Shown here in pieces: positions 10,849 through 20,610 of a stretch of 64,000 nucleotides of DNA. The notes beneath the pieces are model-generated. The model was given only the letters and a program-made list of their open reading frames with translations, was not told the origin of the DNA and made no database searches. The first letter of the stretch is position 1; each line of letters opens with the position of its first letter. Origin of the DNA: Pseudomonas saudiphocaensis (GTDB lineage: Bacteria > Pseudomonadota > Gammaproteobacteria > Pseudomonadales > Pseudomonadaceae); the NCBI RefSeq assembly GCF_000756775.1, contig NZ_CCSF01000001.1, positions 744,001 through 808,000 on the forward strand. Direction: 5' to 3'. Both the position numbers and the translations under genes were made by a program.

Positions 10849-11301
10849 ATGAGTGATGACACGGTCGAGATCTATACCGACGGTGCCTGCAAGGGCAATC
10901 CCGGTCCCGGTGGCTGGGGCGCGCTGCTGATCTACAAGGGCGTCAAGCGCGAACTTTGGGGTGGCGAAGCGCAGACCACCAACAACCGCATGGAGCTGAT
11001 GGCTGCCATCCGCGCGCTGGAAGAATTGAAAAGGCCTTGCCAGGTGCGCCTGGTCACCGACTCGCAGTACGTCATGCAGGGCATCAATGACTGGATGCCC
11101 AACTGGAAGAAACGCGGCTGGAAGACCGCTGCCAAGCAGCCGGTCAAGAACGCCGATCTCTGGATGCAGCTGGACGAACAGGTCAACCGCCATCAGGTGA
11201 CCTGGCAGTGGGTGCGCGGGCACACCGGCCATCCTGGAAACGAGCACGCCGACCTGTTGGCCAACCGCGGCGTGGCTCAGGCCAGACAAGAAACAGCTTG
11301 A
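10849..11301 (+). CDS. rnhA: Ribonuclease HI
   Basis: Cleaves the RNA strand of RNA-DNA hybrids (primer and R-loop removal). 150 residues, normal length. All catalytic acids are present: Asp in [16 protein letters not shown], Glu in NNRMELMA, Asp in VTDSQYV and the last Asp in [10 protein letters not shown], with the His loop in [10 protein letters not shown]. It is followed after 13 bases by dnaQ, the usual rnhA-dnaQ pair of Pseudomonas. Confidence 0.97.
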   Translation: MSDDTVEIYTDGACKGNPGPGGWGALLIYKGVKRELWGGEAQTTNNRMELMAAIRALEELKRPCQVRLVTDSQYVMQGINDWMPNWKKRGWKTAAKQPVKNADLWMQLDEQVNRHQVTWQWVRGHTGHPGNEHADLLANRGVAQARQETA

Positions 11302-11314
11302 GAGAGATGTAAAT

Positions 11315-12064
11315 ATGCGCAGCGTAGTGCTGGATACAGAAACCACCGGGATGCCGGTTACCGATGGCCACCGCATCATCGAGATCGGCTGTGTCGAAGT
11401 CATCGGTCGTCGCCTGACGGGACGGCATTACCACGTCTATTTGCAGCCGGACCGTGAAGTGGATGAAGGCGCCATTGCGGTGCACGGCATCACCAATGAG
11501 TTCCTGGTCGATAAACCACGCTTTCGGGATGTCGCCGACGAATTCTTCGAATTCATCAAAGGCGCGCAGCTGGTCATCCATAACGCGGCGTTCGACGTCG
11601 GCTTCATCAGCAACGAATTCGCCTTGCTCGGACAGCGTGAACGTGCCGAGCTGAGCGACCACTGCAGCATTCTCGACACCCTGCTGATGGCGCGTGAGCG
11701 CCATCCAGGCCAACGCAACAGCCTCGATGCACTGTGCAAGCGCTACGGCGTGGACAACTCCGGGCGTGAGCTGCACGGCGCCTTGCTCGACGCCGAGATT
11801 CTTGCCGATGTCTGGCTGACCATGACCGGCGGGCAGACCAATCTTTCCCTGGCCGGTGATGGGGCTGAAGGGGAAAACGGTGGGCGTCAGCAACCTACGC
11901 CGATTCGCCGCCTGCCAGCCGAGCGCCCGCAGATCCCGATACTCCGTGCCAGCGCCGAAGAACTTGCTGCACATGCCGCGTGCATGAAGGCCATCGAAAA
12001 GGCCGCAGGTGCGCAGCCTCTGTGGCTTCAGCTTGAACAGGCGAGCGAGACGACACCCGCTTGA
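11315..12064 (+). CDS. dnaQ: DNA polymerase III epsilon subunit (proofreading exonuclease)
   Basis: 3'-5' proofreading exonuclease of the replicative polymerase core, 249 residues. DEDDh exonuclease motifs are in order: ExoI in LDTETTGMP, ExoII in HNAAFDVGF, and ExoIII with His in HGALLDAEILADVW. The C-terminal part (after about residue 190) is the less conserved tether to the alpha subunit. Downstream of rnhA in the same operon; 79 bases separate it from ldcA. Confidence 0.97.
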   Translation: MRSVVLDTETTGMPVTDGHRIIEIGCVEVIGRRLTGRHYHVYLQPDREVDEGAIAVHGITNEFLVDKPRFRDVADEFFEFIKGAQLVIHNAAFDVGFISNEFALLGQRERAELSDHCSILDTLLMARERHPGQRNSLDALCKRYGVDNSGRELHGALLDAEILADVWLTMTGGQTNLSLAGDGAEGENGGRQQPTPIRRLPAERPQIPILRASAEELAAHAACMKAIEKAAGAQPLWLQLEQASETTPA

Positions 12065-12143
12065 CCCGAGCACTAAAAAATCGGGCTTGGTGACTGAAGG
12101 CGAAGCTTCTACCCTGAGGGGACGCATCTTCAGGAAACCCTTC

Positions 12144-14396
12144 ATGCACAAAGACCTGAAATTCCCCATCCTGATCGTTCATCGCGACATCAAAGCCGAT
12201 ACGGTCGCCGGTGAGCGGGTTCGTGAAATTGCAGCTGAACTGGAACAGGATGGCTTCCATATCCTGCCAACCGGCAGCGCTGCCGAAGGGCGCATCGTAG
12301 CCTCCACCCATCATGGCCTGGCCTGCATTCTGGTGGCGGCCGAGGGAGCGGGGGACAACCAGCGTCTGCTGCAGGACGTGGTCGGTCTGATTCGCGTGGC
12401 GCGGCGGCGTGCTCCGCGGTTGCCGATTTTTGCCCTTGGTGAGCAGATAACCATCGAAAATGCGCCCGCGGAAGCGATGGCTGATCTGAACGAGCTGCGC
12501 GGGCTGCTCTACCTATTCGAAGATACGGTGCCATTCCTCGCCCGCCAGGTGGCGCGGGCAGCGCGCAATTATCTGGACGGGCTGCTGCCTCCCTTTTTCC
12601 GAGCGCTGGTACAGCATACGGGCGACTCCAACTATTCCTGGCACACACCGGGCCACGGCGGTGGCGTTGCCTATCGCAAGAGCCCGGTGGGACAGGCCTT
12701 TCATCAATTCTTCGGGGAAAACACTCTACGTTCCGATCTTTCGGTGTCCGTGCCGGAACTTGGCTCGTTGCTCGATCACACCGGGCCGCTGGCCGCGGCC
12801 GAAGCCCGTGCGGCGCGCAACTTTGGCGCTGACCACACCTTTTTCGTGATCAACGGCACCTCGACGGCCAACAAGATCGTCTGGCATTCGATGGTCGCGC
12901 GTGGTGATCTGGTGCTGGTGGACCGCAACTGCCACAAGTCCATCCTGCACTCGATCATCATGACCGGGGCGATACCGCTTTACCTCACGCCGTCGCGTAA
13001 CGAGCTGGGCATCATTGGTCCGATTCCGCTGGAGGAATTCACGCCTGAGTCCATTCAGGCCAAGATCGACGCCAGTCCGCTCGCCCGAGGGCGACCACCA
13101 CGGGTGAAGCTGGCGGTGGTCACCAATTCCACCTACGACGGCCTTTGTTACAACGCCAATCTGATCAAGCGCACTCTGGGCAACAGCGTCGATGTGCTGC
13201 ATTTCGATGAAGCCTGGTATGCCTATGCCGCCTTTCATGAGTTCTACGACGGGCGTTACGGCATGGATACCCGCGAGCAGGGGCCTCTGGTATTCACCAC
13301 CCACTCGCCGCACAAAGTGTTGGCGGCCTTCAGCCAGGCTTCGATGATCCATGTGCTCGGCAGCCAGCAGCGCCAGCTGGATCTGGACCGTTTCAACGAA
13401 GCCTTCATGATGCATACCTCCACCTCGCCGCAGTACGGCATCCTTGCCTCGCTGGATGTGGCCTCGGCGATGATGGAAGGCCCGGCGGGGCGCTCGCTGA
13501 TCCAGGAAACCTTCGACGAGGCACTGAGCTTCCGGCGTGCTCTGGCCAATCTGCGCAGCCACCTGGCGCCGGATGACTGGTGGTTCAGTATCTGGCAGCC
13601 GGAACCTGCCGAAGGTGCGGAGAACCTCGCTACCGCCGATTGGCTACTGCAGCCGCATGCCGACTGGCACGGCTTTGGAGACGTCGCTGAAGATTACGTG
13701 CTGCTCGATCCGATCAAGGTAACGCTGACTACGCCGGGGCTGACTGCCCATGGCAAGCTGAGCGAGCGCGGCATTCCGGCGGCAGTGGTCAGCAGATTCC
13801 TCTGGGAACGTGGTCTGGTGGTCGAAAAGACCGGGCTCTACTCGATGCTGGTGTTGTTCACCATGGGCATCACCAAGGGCAAATGGAGCACGCTGTTGAC
13901 CGAGTTGCTGGAGTTCAAGCGCCACTACGACAACAACGTTCCGCTCTGTGATGCGCTGCCCAGCGTGGCCTTGGCAGGAGGTAGCCTCTACGCCGGCATG
14001 GGGTTGCGCGATCTGTGTGCCGCGCTACACGGCTGCTACCGGGAAAATGCCACCGCAAAAGCCATGCGGCGCATGTATACCGCGCTGCCAGAACAGGTAC
14101 TCACGCCCGCCGATGCCTATGACAAGCTGGTGCGCGGCGAGGTTGAGGCGGTACCCATCGATGCTCTGGAGGGGCGTATCGCTGCAGTAATGCTGGTGCC
14201 ATACCCGCCAGGAATACCGCTGATCATGCCGGGTGAGCGCTTCACCGCCGAGACGCGCTCAATACTCGATTACCTCGACTTCGCACAGCAGTTCGCTCTT
14301 AAGTTCCCCGGGTTCGACGCGGACGTCCACGGATTGCAGCGCGAGGAGCACCCTGACGGCCCTCGTTATACGGTCGATTGCATTGCGCAGGGTTAA
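12144..14396 (+). CDS. ldcA: PLP-dependent lysine decarboxylase (Orn/Lys/Arg decarboxylase family)
   Basis: 750-residue fold-type I decarboxylase, very close to P. aeruginosa LdcA, which makes cadaverine from lysine in the arginine-responsive lysine catabolic route. The N-terminal receiver-like wing (MHKDLKFPILIVHRDIKAD) is followed by the PLP domain with WHTPGHGGGVAY, STANKIV, HFDEAWYAYAAFHEFY, and the Schiff-base lysine in TTHSPHKVLAAFSQAS. The C-terminal domain contains the MLVPYPPGIPLIMPGERF motif of this family. The start is the ATG at 12144, matching the conserved N-terminus; an open frame runs 135 bases further upstream into dnaQ but is not needed. Specificity for lysine is inferred from orthology. 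Confidence 0.93.
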   Translation: MHKDLKFPILIVHRDIKADTVAGERVREIAAELEQDGFHILPTGSAAEGRIVASTHHGLACILVAAEGAGDNQRLLQDVVGLIRVARRRAPRLPIFALGEQITIENAPAEAMADLNELRGLLYLFEDTVPFLARQVARAARNYLDGLLPPFFRALVQHTGDSNYSWHTPGHGGGVAYRKSPVGQAFHQFFGENTLRSDLSVSVPELGSLLDHTGPLAAAEARAARNFGADHTFFVINGTSTANKIVWHSMVARGDLVLVDRNCHKSILHSIIMTGAIPLYLTPSRNELGIIGPIPLEEFTPESIQAKIDASPLARGRPPRVKLAVVTNSTYDGLCYNANLIKRTLGNSVDVLHFDEAWYAYAAFHEFYDGRYGMDTREQGPLVFTTHSPHKVLAAFSQASMIHVLGSQQRQLDLDRFNEAFMMHTSTSPQYGILASLDVASAMMEGPAGRSLIQETFDEALSFRRALANLRSHLAPDDWWFSIWQPEPAEGAENLATADWLLQPHADWHGFGDVAEDYVLLDPIKVTLTTPGLTAHGKLSERGIPAAVVSRFLWERGLVVEKTGLYSMLVLFTMGITKGKWSTLLTELLEFKRHYDNNVPLCDALPSVALAGGSLYAGMGLRDLCAALHGCYRENATAKAMRRMYTALPEQVLTPADAYDKLVRGEVEAVPIDALEGRIAAVMLVPYPPGIPLIMPGERFTAETRSILDYLDFAQQFALKFPGFDADVHGLQREEHPDGPRYTVDCIAQG

Positions 14397-14559
14397 AAGC
14401 TGACGGAGCTGCCTTGCACAGATGTTGTGCAGGGCGTGGGCTGCATCACAAGGTCCTGCATCGACTTTCGGCCGGCTGTTGTTATAGTTGTGCCGCTTGA
14501 GACAGGTCGATTTGATGGCCTGACAATCTGCCCAGGCACATGCAGTCGAGGAAGATAGC

Positions 14560-15372
14560 GTGACCGAATACCAAGCCTTTCGCGTGGAACTGAAGGACCG
14601 GATCGCCCATGTAGTGATCAACCGACCTGAAAAGGTCAATGCCATGAACGCTGCGTTCTGGGACGAGATCGTCGACATATTTCGGTGGGTCGATGACACC
14701 GACGCAGTGCGAGTGGTGGTGCTGACCGGCGAGGGGAAGCATTTTTCGGCCGGCATCGATCTGCAACTTCTGGCCCAGGCAGCGAGTGGCCTGGGTAGCG
14801 ACATCGGTCGCAATGCCGAGCTGCTGCGCCGTAAGATCCTCAAGCTGCAGGCTTCCTTGAATGCCGTGGACAATTGCCGCAAGCCGGTGATTGCCGCCAT
14901 CCAGGGCTATTGCCTCGGAGGCGCTATCGATCTGATCTCGGCTTGTGACATGCGCTACTGCACGCTCGACGCACAGTTTTCCATCAAGGAAATCGACATG
15001 GGAATGGCCGCTGATGTCGGCACTCTGCAGCGCCTGCCACGCATCATTGGCGACGGTCTCATGCGAGAGCTGGCCTATACCGGCCGTAACGTCAACGGGC
15101 AGGAGGCACAGTCCATCGGCTTGGTCAATCGTGCCTACCCAGACCAGGCGTCCCTGATGCAGGCGGTGCTGGAACTGGCGGCGCAGATTGCAGAAAAGTC
15201 TCCCTTGGCTATACGTGGAACCAAGGAGATGATCCGCTACATGCGCGACCACCGCGTTGATGACGGCCTTGAGTATATTGCGACCTGGAATGCAGCCATG
15301 CTCCAGTCGGCCGACCTCAAGGTCGCCATGGCCGCTCACATGAGCAAGCAGAAACCGGACTTCGCCGACTGA
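14560..15372 (+). CDS. Crotonase-family dienoyl-CoA isomerase-like protein
   Basis: 270-residue enoyl-CoA hydratase/isomerase superfamily member. The oxyanion-hole segments are FSAGIDLQLLAQ and IQGYCLGGAIDLISACD. Two acids typical of delta3,5-delta2,4-dienoyl-CoA isomerase (eukaryotic ECH1) are visible: Glu in SIKEIDMGM and Asp in AADVGTLQRLP, which argues for that activity rather than simple hydration. Starts with GTG at 14560 after a GAGGA ribosome site. Probable role in beta-oxidation of unsaturated fatty acids; conserved beside fimL in Pseudomonas. Confidence 0.88.
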   Translation: MTEYQAFRVELKDRIAHVVINRPEKVNAMNAAFWDEIVDIFRWVDDTDAVRVVVLTGEGKHFSAGIDLQLLAQAASGLGSDIGRNAELLRRKILKLQASLNAVDNCRKPVIAAIQGYCLGGAIDLISACDMRYCTLDAQFSIKEIDMGMAADVGTLQRLPRIIGDGLMRELAYTGRNVNGQEAQSIGLVNRAYPDQASLMQAVLELAAQIAEKSPLAIRGTKEMIRYMRDHRVDDGLEYIATWNAAMLQSADLKVAMAAHMSKQKPDFAD

Positions 15373-15409
15373 TGCATCATCCAAACGTTGCGCGGGGGGC
15401 GCGCTAGGC

Positions 15410-17092
15410 ATGGTTACCGGAGCGACTTCACTCAGCCTGGTTCGCGATGAGCTATTCGCCACCATGGAAGAGGCCGAACAGAGCCTCGAACATTTCATCA
15501 TCGACCGTAACAACGGCGGTTTGCTGCAGCAGGCGGTCGAGAACCTCAAGCAGGTTCGCGGCACTCTCAGTCTGATCGAGCTGACCGGCGCCGAGTTGCT
15601 GGCCCAGGAAATCCTGCAGCTGGCCACCGACATTCCCGTTGGGGCAGGAGAGGAGCGCGACACGCAGCTTGCAGCCTTGAGCAATGCGCTGTACGTGCTG
15701 GCGCGCTATCTGGAAAGTGTCGATGCCAGTCGCCAGGAAATGCCCGAGCTGCTTTTGCCGCCAATCAATGCGTTGCGCCTGGCCGCGGCTCAGCCAGCGC
15801 TACCGGAAAGCTTTTTCTTCAGTGTTCGTCTCGACCATGCCCGCCCCGCCATGGCAGTGCCGGCGCGTGAGCCTGCTGCCCGTGCTGCCGAGGCGCGTCG
15901 CTTGCGACAGATGTATCAGATTGGCCTGCTCGGTTTCATCCGTGAAAACAACGTGCCAGCCAGCCTCAAACTCATGGGGCGTGCGCTTGGCCGCTTGGAC
16001 ATGCTCTACGCCAACACTCCGGCGGGACGCCTGTGCTGGCTGGGCAGTGCGGCGTTGGAGGCTCAGCTTGATGGCCAGTTATTGCCGCGTCAGTCGCGCA
16101 AACAGCTGTTTTCCAAGGTCGACCGGGAGCTTCGGCAACTAATCGTCAACGGCGCCCATGAACCGCCGCGCAGTCTGCTTAAAGAACTGCTGTATCTGGT
16201 TGCACTGGCGGAAAGTGGCGGGCCGATTGCAAGCCAGGTCCGGGAAATATTTTCTCTGGGCCCGCTTCCCTTTACCGATCATCTTCTTGAAGACGAGTCC
16301 CAGCGCTTGGCTGGTCCCGGCCATGCCGTGATGCGCTCGCTTTCATCGGCGATCCGCGAGGAGCTTGCAAGCGTCAAGGACTTGCTGGACCTGATCGAGC
16401 GCCAGACCGCGCCAGCGGACTCCTACGCCAACCTGCACACCCTGCTCGGCAAGCTGGCCAAAACCCTTGGCATGGTGGGCTTGTCCTCCGCATCCAGCGC
16501 ACTGCATGCACAGCTGAGCCAGGTTTCCGGCTGGACCACCGAGAACGCTCCTGCCCCCGAAGCCTTGCTCAAGCTGGCCGATGCGGTGCTATACGTAGAG
16601 AGCATGGTGGCCAGTCTTGAACGAGACGGCCGACGCGACACCCGGCCGCAAACTGTCCAGGTCGGTAACGAAGCGCAAGCGTTTGCCAACCACCAGCTCA
16701 CCGAGGCCTGCATCGTGGTGATTGGAGAAGCCACCGCCGGCCTTGCCTTGGCCAAGCGGGCCATCACTGCCTATCTGGAATCCAACGGAGAGAAATTGCA
16801 CCTGGCCAATGTACCGTTCAGCCTGATGGCAGTACGCGGTGGTCTGCGCTTCCTTGAACAGGATCGCGCTGCCGAACTGATCGGAGCCTGTGCAGATTTC
16901 ATTCAAAAGCAAATGCTCGAAGGTGTGCAGATGCCCTCCGAGCAGCTGCTGGAAACCCTCGCCGATGCCCTGACCAGCCTTGAGTACTACCTCGAAGGTG
17001 GCGCGGTCCTGCGGCGTGACGATTCCCGTGTCAGTGTTCTGGACCTCGCCGCCGAAAGCGTGCGTGCGCTGGGTATGCGGGTAGCCGCCTGA
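15410..17092 (+). CDS. fimL: Type IV pilus / virulence regulator FimL
   Basis: 560-residue cytoplasmic protein resembling the N-terminal Hpt region of the chemotaxis kinase ChpA but without the phosphorylatable histidines. In P. aeruginosa FimL links the Pil-Chp surface sensing system to cAMP production and twitching motility. Mostly helical; the N-terminus MVTGATSLSLVRDELFATMEE is characteristic and leads into Hpt-like helices (FIIDRNNGGLLQQAVENL, QVRGTLSLIELTGAELLA). The stop is immediately followed by the nudC start, so the two are likely coupled. Confidence 0.93.
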   Translation: MVTGATSLSLVRDELFATMEEAEQSLEHFIIDRNNGGLLQQAVENLKQVRGTLSLIELTGAELLAQEILQLATDIPVGAGEERDTQLAALSNALYVLARYLESVDASRQEMPELLLPPINALRLAAAQPALPESFFFSVRLDHARPAMAVPAREPAARAAEARRLRQMYQIGLLGFIRENNVPASLKLMGRALGRLDMLYANTPAGRLCWLGSAALEAQLDGQLLPRQSRKQLFSKVDRELRQLIVNGAHEPPRSLLKELLYLVALAESGGPIASQVREIFSLGPLPFTDHLLEDESQRLAGPGHAVMRSLSSAIREELASVKDLLDLIERQTAPADSYANLHTLLGKLAKTLGMVGLSSASSALHAQLSQVSGWTTENAPAPEALLKLADAVLYVESMVASLERDGRRDTRPQTVQVGNEAQAFANHQLTEACIVVIGEATAGLALAKRAITAYLESNGEKLHLANVPFSLMAVRGGLRFLEQDRAAELIGACADFIQKQMLEGVQMPSEQLLETLADALTSLEYYLEGGAVLRRDDSRVSVLDLAAESVRALGMRVAA

Positions 17093-17926
17093 GTGAGCTT
17101 GCGCTGGCAACCTGCACGGCTCGACCCAACGGGTGACAACGGCTGGGCGCTCGTCCATTGCCAGCAAGGTTTTCTGTTTGACCACAGGGGCGTGCTGTTT
17201 CCCAGAGACTGGCTCAAACGGCTGAACCTGCCATTGATCAGCGAACAGGGCCTCGGATATTTCGAGGGTGAGCCTGTGTTTCTGTTCGAACTTGCCCATC
17301 AGGCCGAGGTGCCTGGTGCATCCTGGCAGGGGCTTCGCCAGTTCATGCTGCAGGACGAGGATGTCGACAGGTTTCGCATGCTCGGCTTCGCTGCGCAAAT
17401 AGGCACTTGGGTCAACCAGCACCGTTTCTGCGGCCGTTGCGGCCAGCCGATGCGCCAGCATCCTTCTGAGCGAGCGATGCAATGCAGCGCATGCGGCATT
17501 CATCACTATCCACGTATCTCGCCGAGCATGATCGTGCTGGTTACTCGCGGTGACGAGTTGCTACTGGCGCGTTCTCCGCGCTTCGCCCCTGGGGTCTACA
17601 GCACCCTGGCGGGGTTCGTCGAGCCGGGGGAGTCGGTGGAGCAATGCGTGATACGGGAAGTGCAGGAAGAAGTCGGCGTCGCGATCCACACGCCGCACTA
17701 TATCTGCAGTCAGGGCTGGCCGTTTCCGCATTCACTAATGCTGGGTTTTCACGCGGAATATGCGGGCGGGGACATCGTCATTCAGCCGGAAGAGATCGAA
17801 GATGCCGGCTGGTTCCACATCGAACGGCTGCCAGCGCTGCCAGCGCCGAAATCCATTGCCCGCTACCTGATCGAACTCTATCTGGCGCGGCGCTCAGGCG
17901 CTGCCGAACCAATGCTGCCAAGCTAA
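17093..17926 (+). CDS. nudC: NAD(H) pyrophosphatase / RNA deNADding Nudix hydrolase NudC
   Basis: 277 residues, Nudix hydrolase that splits NADH to NMNH and AMP and removes NAD caps from RNA. It has the zinc ribbon (CGRCG ... CSACG, about residues 110-130) and a complete Nudix box [23 protein letters not shown]. The diagnostic NADH-specificity motif reads SQGWPFPHS instead of the usual SQPWPFP. It starts with GTG at 17093 directly after the fimL stop. Its 3' end overlaps the convergent permease gene by 33 bases. Confidence 0.94.
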   Translation: MSLRWQPARLDPTGDNGWALVHCQQGFLFDHRGVLFPRDWLKRLNLPLISEQGLGYFEGEPVFLFELAHQAEVPGASWQGLRQFMLQDEDVDRFRMLGFAAQIGTWVNQHRFCGRCGQPMRQHPSERAMQCSACGIHHYPRISPSMIVLVTRGDELLLARSPRFAPGVYSTLAGFVEPGESVEQCVIREVQEEVGVAIHTPHYICSQGWPFPHSLMLGFHAEYAGGDIVIQPEEIEDAGWFHIERLPALPAPKSIARYLIELYLARRSGAAEPMLPS

Positions 17927-18673
17927 GCGCAGGCTCAACAGCAACACCACGAGAATGAAGATCGGCCGGATAAACTTGGACCCGCCGCGAATGGCGGTAC
18001 GCGCCCCCAGGTAGGCCCCGGCCATCAGCGCCAGGCCCATTCCCAATCCCAATACCCAGGCTACCTGGCCACTGATGATGAAAACGCCCAGTGCAGTACC
18101 GTTGCTGACAAAATTCATGCTGCGCGCTACACCGCTCGCCCGGAGCAGATCCAGCGGATAGAGCAACAGGCTGCTGACTGTCCAGAAGGCGCCGGTTCCT
18201 GGGCCGGCAATGCCATCGTAGAACCCCAGTCCCAGGCCATGGGGCCACTGGCGGTGCTTACCGATTGGCGTGTTTTTGTCACGTGGCGCCGGGGCTGGAT
18301 TGATCAGCAGATAAAGCCCGCAGACGAACACTATTAGCGGCAGCAGCTGGTTGAGCCAGCGTGCCGGAATCAGGTGCGCCAGCCCGGCACCGAGCGCCGC
18401 GCCGATAGCCGTCGCGATCAATGCGCGGCGCCATTGAATAGGGTCAAACAGTTTGCGTCGATAGAAGGTGAAGCTGGCCGTTGCCGAGCCAAAGGTCGCG
18501 CACAGCTTGTTGGTACCCAGCACCAGGTGCGGCGGCAGGCCGGCGGTCAGCAAGGCAGGCAGGGTCAGGAGTCCACCACCTCCGGCAATGGCGTCGATAA
18601 AGCCGGCAAAGAAGGCAACGGCCAGCAGGGCTGCAAGCACAGGTAGGTCTATCGACAGTTCGAGAAGGGGCAT
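17894..18673 (-). CDS. TauE/SafE (TSUP) family membrane permease
   Basis: 259-residue integral membrane protein of the sulfite exporter/TSUP family, with about eight hydrophobic segments. The two family repeats are visible as [22 protein letters not shown] and [22 protein letters not shown], each with the conserved glycine-rich loop. Likely moves sulfonates, sulfite or another small organic anion across the inner membrane; the substrate cannot be read from sequence. Convergent with nudC and overlapping its last codons. Confidence 0.9.
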   Translation of the reverse strand: MPLLELSIDLPVLAALLAVAFFAGFIDAIAGGGGLLTLPALLTAGLPPHLVLGTNKLCATFGSATASFTFYRRKLFDPIQWRRALIATAIGAALGAGLAHLIPARWLNQLLPLIVFVCGLYLLINPAPAPRDKNTPIGKHRQWPHGLGLGFYDGIAGPGTGAFWTVSSLLLYPLDLLRASGVARSMNFVSNGTALGVFIISGQVAWVLGLGMGLALMAGAYLGARTAIRGGSKFIRPIFILVVLLLSLRLAWQHWFGSA

Positions 18674-18773
18674 GGGGCACTTTGCTTGGGAGGTGGGGCA
18701 AAAAAGAGACGCAGCAGGGCTGCATGATGCCGATTGTTAGGCGCCAAGCCAACGGTCTTCGAGCCTAACGCAA

Positions 18774-18786
18774 CGACATAATGTCG
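18774..18786. promoter_or_regulatory. Short palindrome in divergent intergenic region
   Basis: CGACAT-A-ATGTCG, perfect 6-bp arms, in the 199-base gap between the TSUP permease gene and the plus-strand membrane protein gene. A possible operator for either; no recognised regulator motif. Confidence 0.25.
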
Positions 18787-18872
18787 ACTCGTAATCACTG
18801 TTCCGAGCTGGCTCTGGAAGCGACGCAATGCCGCATTGATAATGCGCCTCCGAACTTTGAGGAAGGCGCGTG

Positions 18873-19520
18873 ATGCAATACCTAGGACTTGCAGTGGGTG
18901 TCGGCTTTCTTGCGCTGGTTACGGTCCTGCTCGCACTGCGCGTTTTGCTAGGCGGTAACTGGTTGCTGGGCTGGCTGCGTGGCACCTTCGGTTTTCTGCT
19001 ACTCGGGTTGGGTGGCCTGGTTGCTCTGGTAGCCTGGGATGTGACTACCTACAACTCCCTACCGCAGGGCAAACCCCTGGCCCGGTTGGCATTCCAGGCC
19101 GAAGGGCCTCAGCGCTATCAGGTGAGGCTTGAACAGAACGGTCAGGCCAGCTTTGCCACGCTGGAAGGCGACCTTTGGCAGCTTGATATGCGGGGCCTGC
19201 AGTGGCGGGGCGTTGCAGCGCTGATCGGACTTGAAAACGGCTTCCGGCTGCAGAGGCTATCTGGTCGCTATTTGGCCGTGGAGCAGCAGGAGCAGGCACG
19301 CAATGTGCGAGTCGAGCTTGAGCAAAGCCGGTTCGGGGTGGATTTCTGGGCATGGCTGCAACGCTGCCAGTGTGGCTCGCTGCTGGTTGAGGCGCAGCAG
19401 CGCCGGGTCAGCTTCCTGCCCATGGCCGATGGTGCCGAATATGCTATCGAAGTGACTCCGACAGGGTTGCTGGCACAACCGATGAATACCGCTGCAGAGC
19501 AGGCGATGAAGGATTGGTAA
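18873..19520 (+). CDS. Membrane-anchored conserved hypothetical protein
   Basis: 215 residues. Two N-terminal membrane segments (GVGFLALVTVLLALRVLL and GTFGFLLLGLGGLVALVAW) are followed by a soluble domain of about 150 residues that is rich in Leu, Gln and Arg and is predicted to be periplasmic or cytoplasmic beta-type. Often annotated only as a membrane or 'multidrug transporter' protein in Pseudomonas, but two helices are not enough for a transporter, so I do not assign that function. A GTG at 18870 is an alternative start; the ATG at 18873 has better spacing from GAGGAAGG. Confidence 0.75.
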   Translation: MQYLGLAVGVGFLALVTVLLALRVLLGGNWLLGWLRGTFGFLLLGLGGLVALVAWDVTTYNSLPQGKPLARLAFQAEGPQRYQVRLEQNGQASFATLEGDLWQLDMRGLQWRGVAALIGLENGFRLQRLSGRYLAVEQQEQARNVRVELEQSRFGVDFWAWLQRCQCGSLLVEAQQRRVSFLPMADGAEYAIEVTPTGLLAQPMNTAAEQAMKDW

Positions 19521-19566
19521 TGACGTCGAGTGGCAGCACTGACGGCTAGTGGAGAAGCCCTTTGGG

Positions 19567-19635
19567 GCGACCTTGTCCGCGAGCTTGGATGGAGCCTTCC
19601 AAGGTTGGGAAAAGCAAAGCTCGCGAACAGGTCGC
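19567..19635. repeat. REP-like inverted repeat
   Basis: Two near-complementary arms, GCGACCTTGTCCGCGAGCTT (19567-19586) and AAGCTCGCGAACAGGTCGC (19617-19635), flank a smaller CCTT/AAGG hairpin in the 158-base gap between convergent genes. The GCGAGCTT core recurs in other gaps of this window, as expected for Pseudomonas REP elements. Confidence 0.7.
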
Positions 19636-19678
19636 TCGTTCAAGAGCGGCAGCGTGGTGAGTCTGCTAAACGCTGCGA

Positions 19679-20446
19679 TCAGGCGAGATAGCCACCATCC
19701 ACATTGAGCGACAGCCCCGTGGTGTAGCTGGAGGCATCGCTGGCAAGGTACAGGACGGCGCCGGCCATTTCCTCGGGATTGGCCACACGGTGCAGCGGAA
19801 TGTGCCGTAGCGCTTCTTCACGAATGGCATCGTTGCTGACCAGCGCCGAGGCGAACTTGGTATCGGTGAGGCCCGGGAGCAGGGCGTTGCAGCGGATGCC
19901 CTGCGGCGCGCACTCCTTGGCGAAGGCCTTGGTCATATTGATGACGGCAGCCTTGGTCACCGAGTAGATACCCTGGAAATGACCCGGCGTGACGCCGTTG
20001 ATGGAGGCGACGTTGATGATGCTGCCGCCGCCATGCCCGCGCATCAGCTTGCCGGCTTCAACAGACATGAAGAAATAGCCGCGAATATTTACGTCCACGG
20101 TCTTCTGGAAGGCTGAGACGTCGGTATCGAGAATATGGCAGAACTGCGGGTTGGTAGCGGCATTGTTGACCAGTATATCGAGGCGGCCGAACTCCTCGCG
20201 AATACGCGCGAAGGTTGACTGGATCTGCTCCAGCTCACCGATATGACAGGCCATCGCTGTCGCCTTGCCGCCCTCTGCAATGATGGCGTCGGCGACTGCC
20301 TGGCAGCCCTCGATCCTGCGGCTGGATACGATGACGTGCGCACCCTGCTGAGCCAGCAGCTTGGCGATGGCCTCGCCAATACCACGACTGGCGCCGGAGA
20401 CAAAGGCGATCTTGCCGTCTAGATCGAAAAGGGTAGTTCTGTTCAT
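19679..20446 (-). CDS. Short-chain dehydrogenase/reductase
   Basis: Classical SDR oxidoreductase of 255 residues. The NAD(P)-binding motif is SGASRGIGEA near residue 17, the structural NNAA motif is in LVNNAATNP, and the catalytic Ser-Tyr-Lys triad is Ser in NVASINGVTP, with YSVTKAAV. The start is the ATG in 20444-20446 (MNRTTLFDLDGKIAF). The C-terminus TTGLSLNVDGGYLA is typical of 3-hydroxyacyl/glucose-type SDRs. It is first in line after the phosphotransferase gene on the same strand, a pairing seen for fatty acyl metabolism genes in Pseudomonas; the substrate is not determined. Confidence 0.92.
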   Translation of the reverse strand: MNRTTLFDLDGKIAFVSGASRGIGEAIAKLLAQQGAHVIVSSRRIEGCQAVADAIIAEGGKATAMACHIGELEQIQSTFARIREEFGRLDILVNNAATNPQFCHILDTDVSAFQKTVDVNIRGYFFMSVEAGKLMRGHGGGSIINVASINGVTPGHFQGIYSVTKAAVINMTKAFAKECAPQGIRCNALLPGLTDTKFASALVSNDAIREEALRHIPLHRVANPEEMAGAVLYLASDASSYTTGLSLNVDGGYLA

Positions 20447-20610
20447 GGTGCGGTTCTTCCTGTGTTGCAGGCTATGGAAAGAAAGGCGAGACAAGGCGAT
20501 GGGGCTGGGGAGCAACAGTCGAAGGATGAGCCACTGGGCGAGTGCAGCGAATCCAGCGGACGAGCTCGCCTAAATAAGCCGTACTCAGTTCGTACACCTT
20601 TCGGGCCTTG

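Noticed and set aside
18737-18985. 82-codon minus-strand frame between the TSUP and membrane protein genes
   Set aside because: Low-complexity Ser/Pro/Arg content and overlap with the better supported plus-strand gene.
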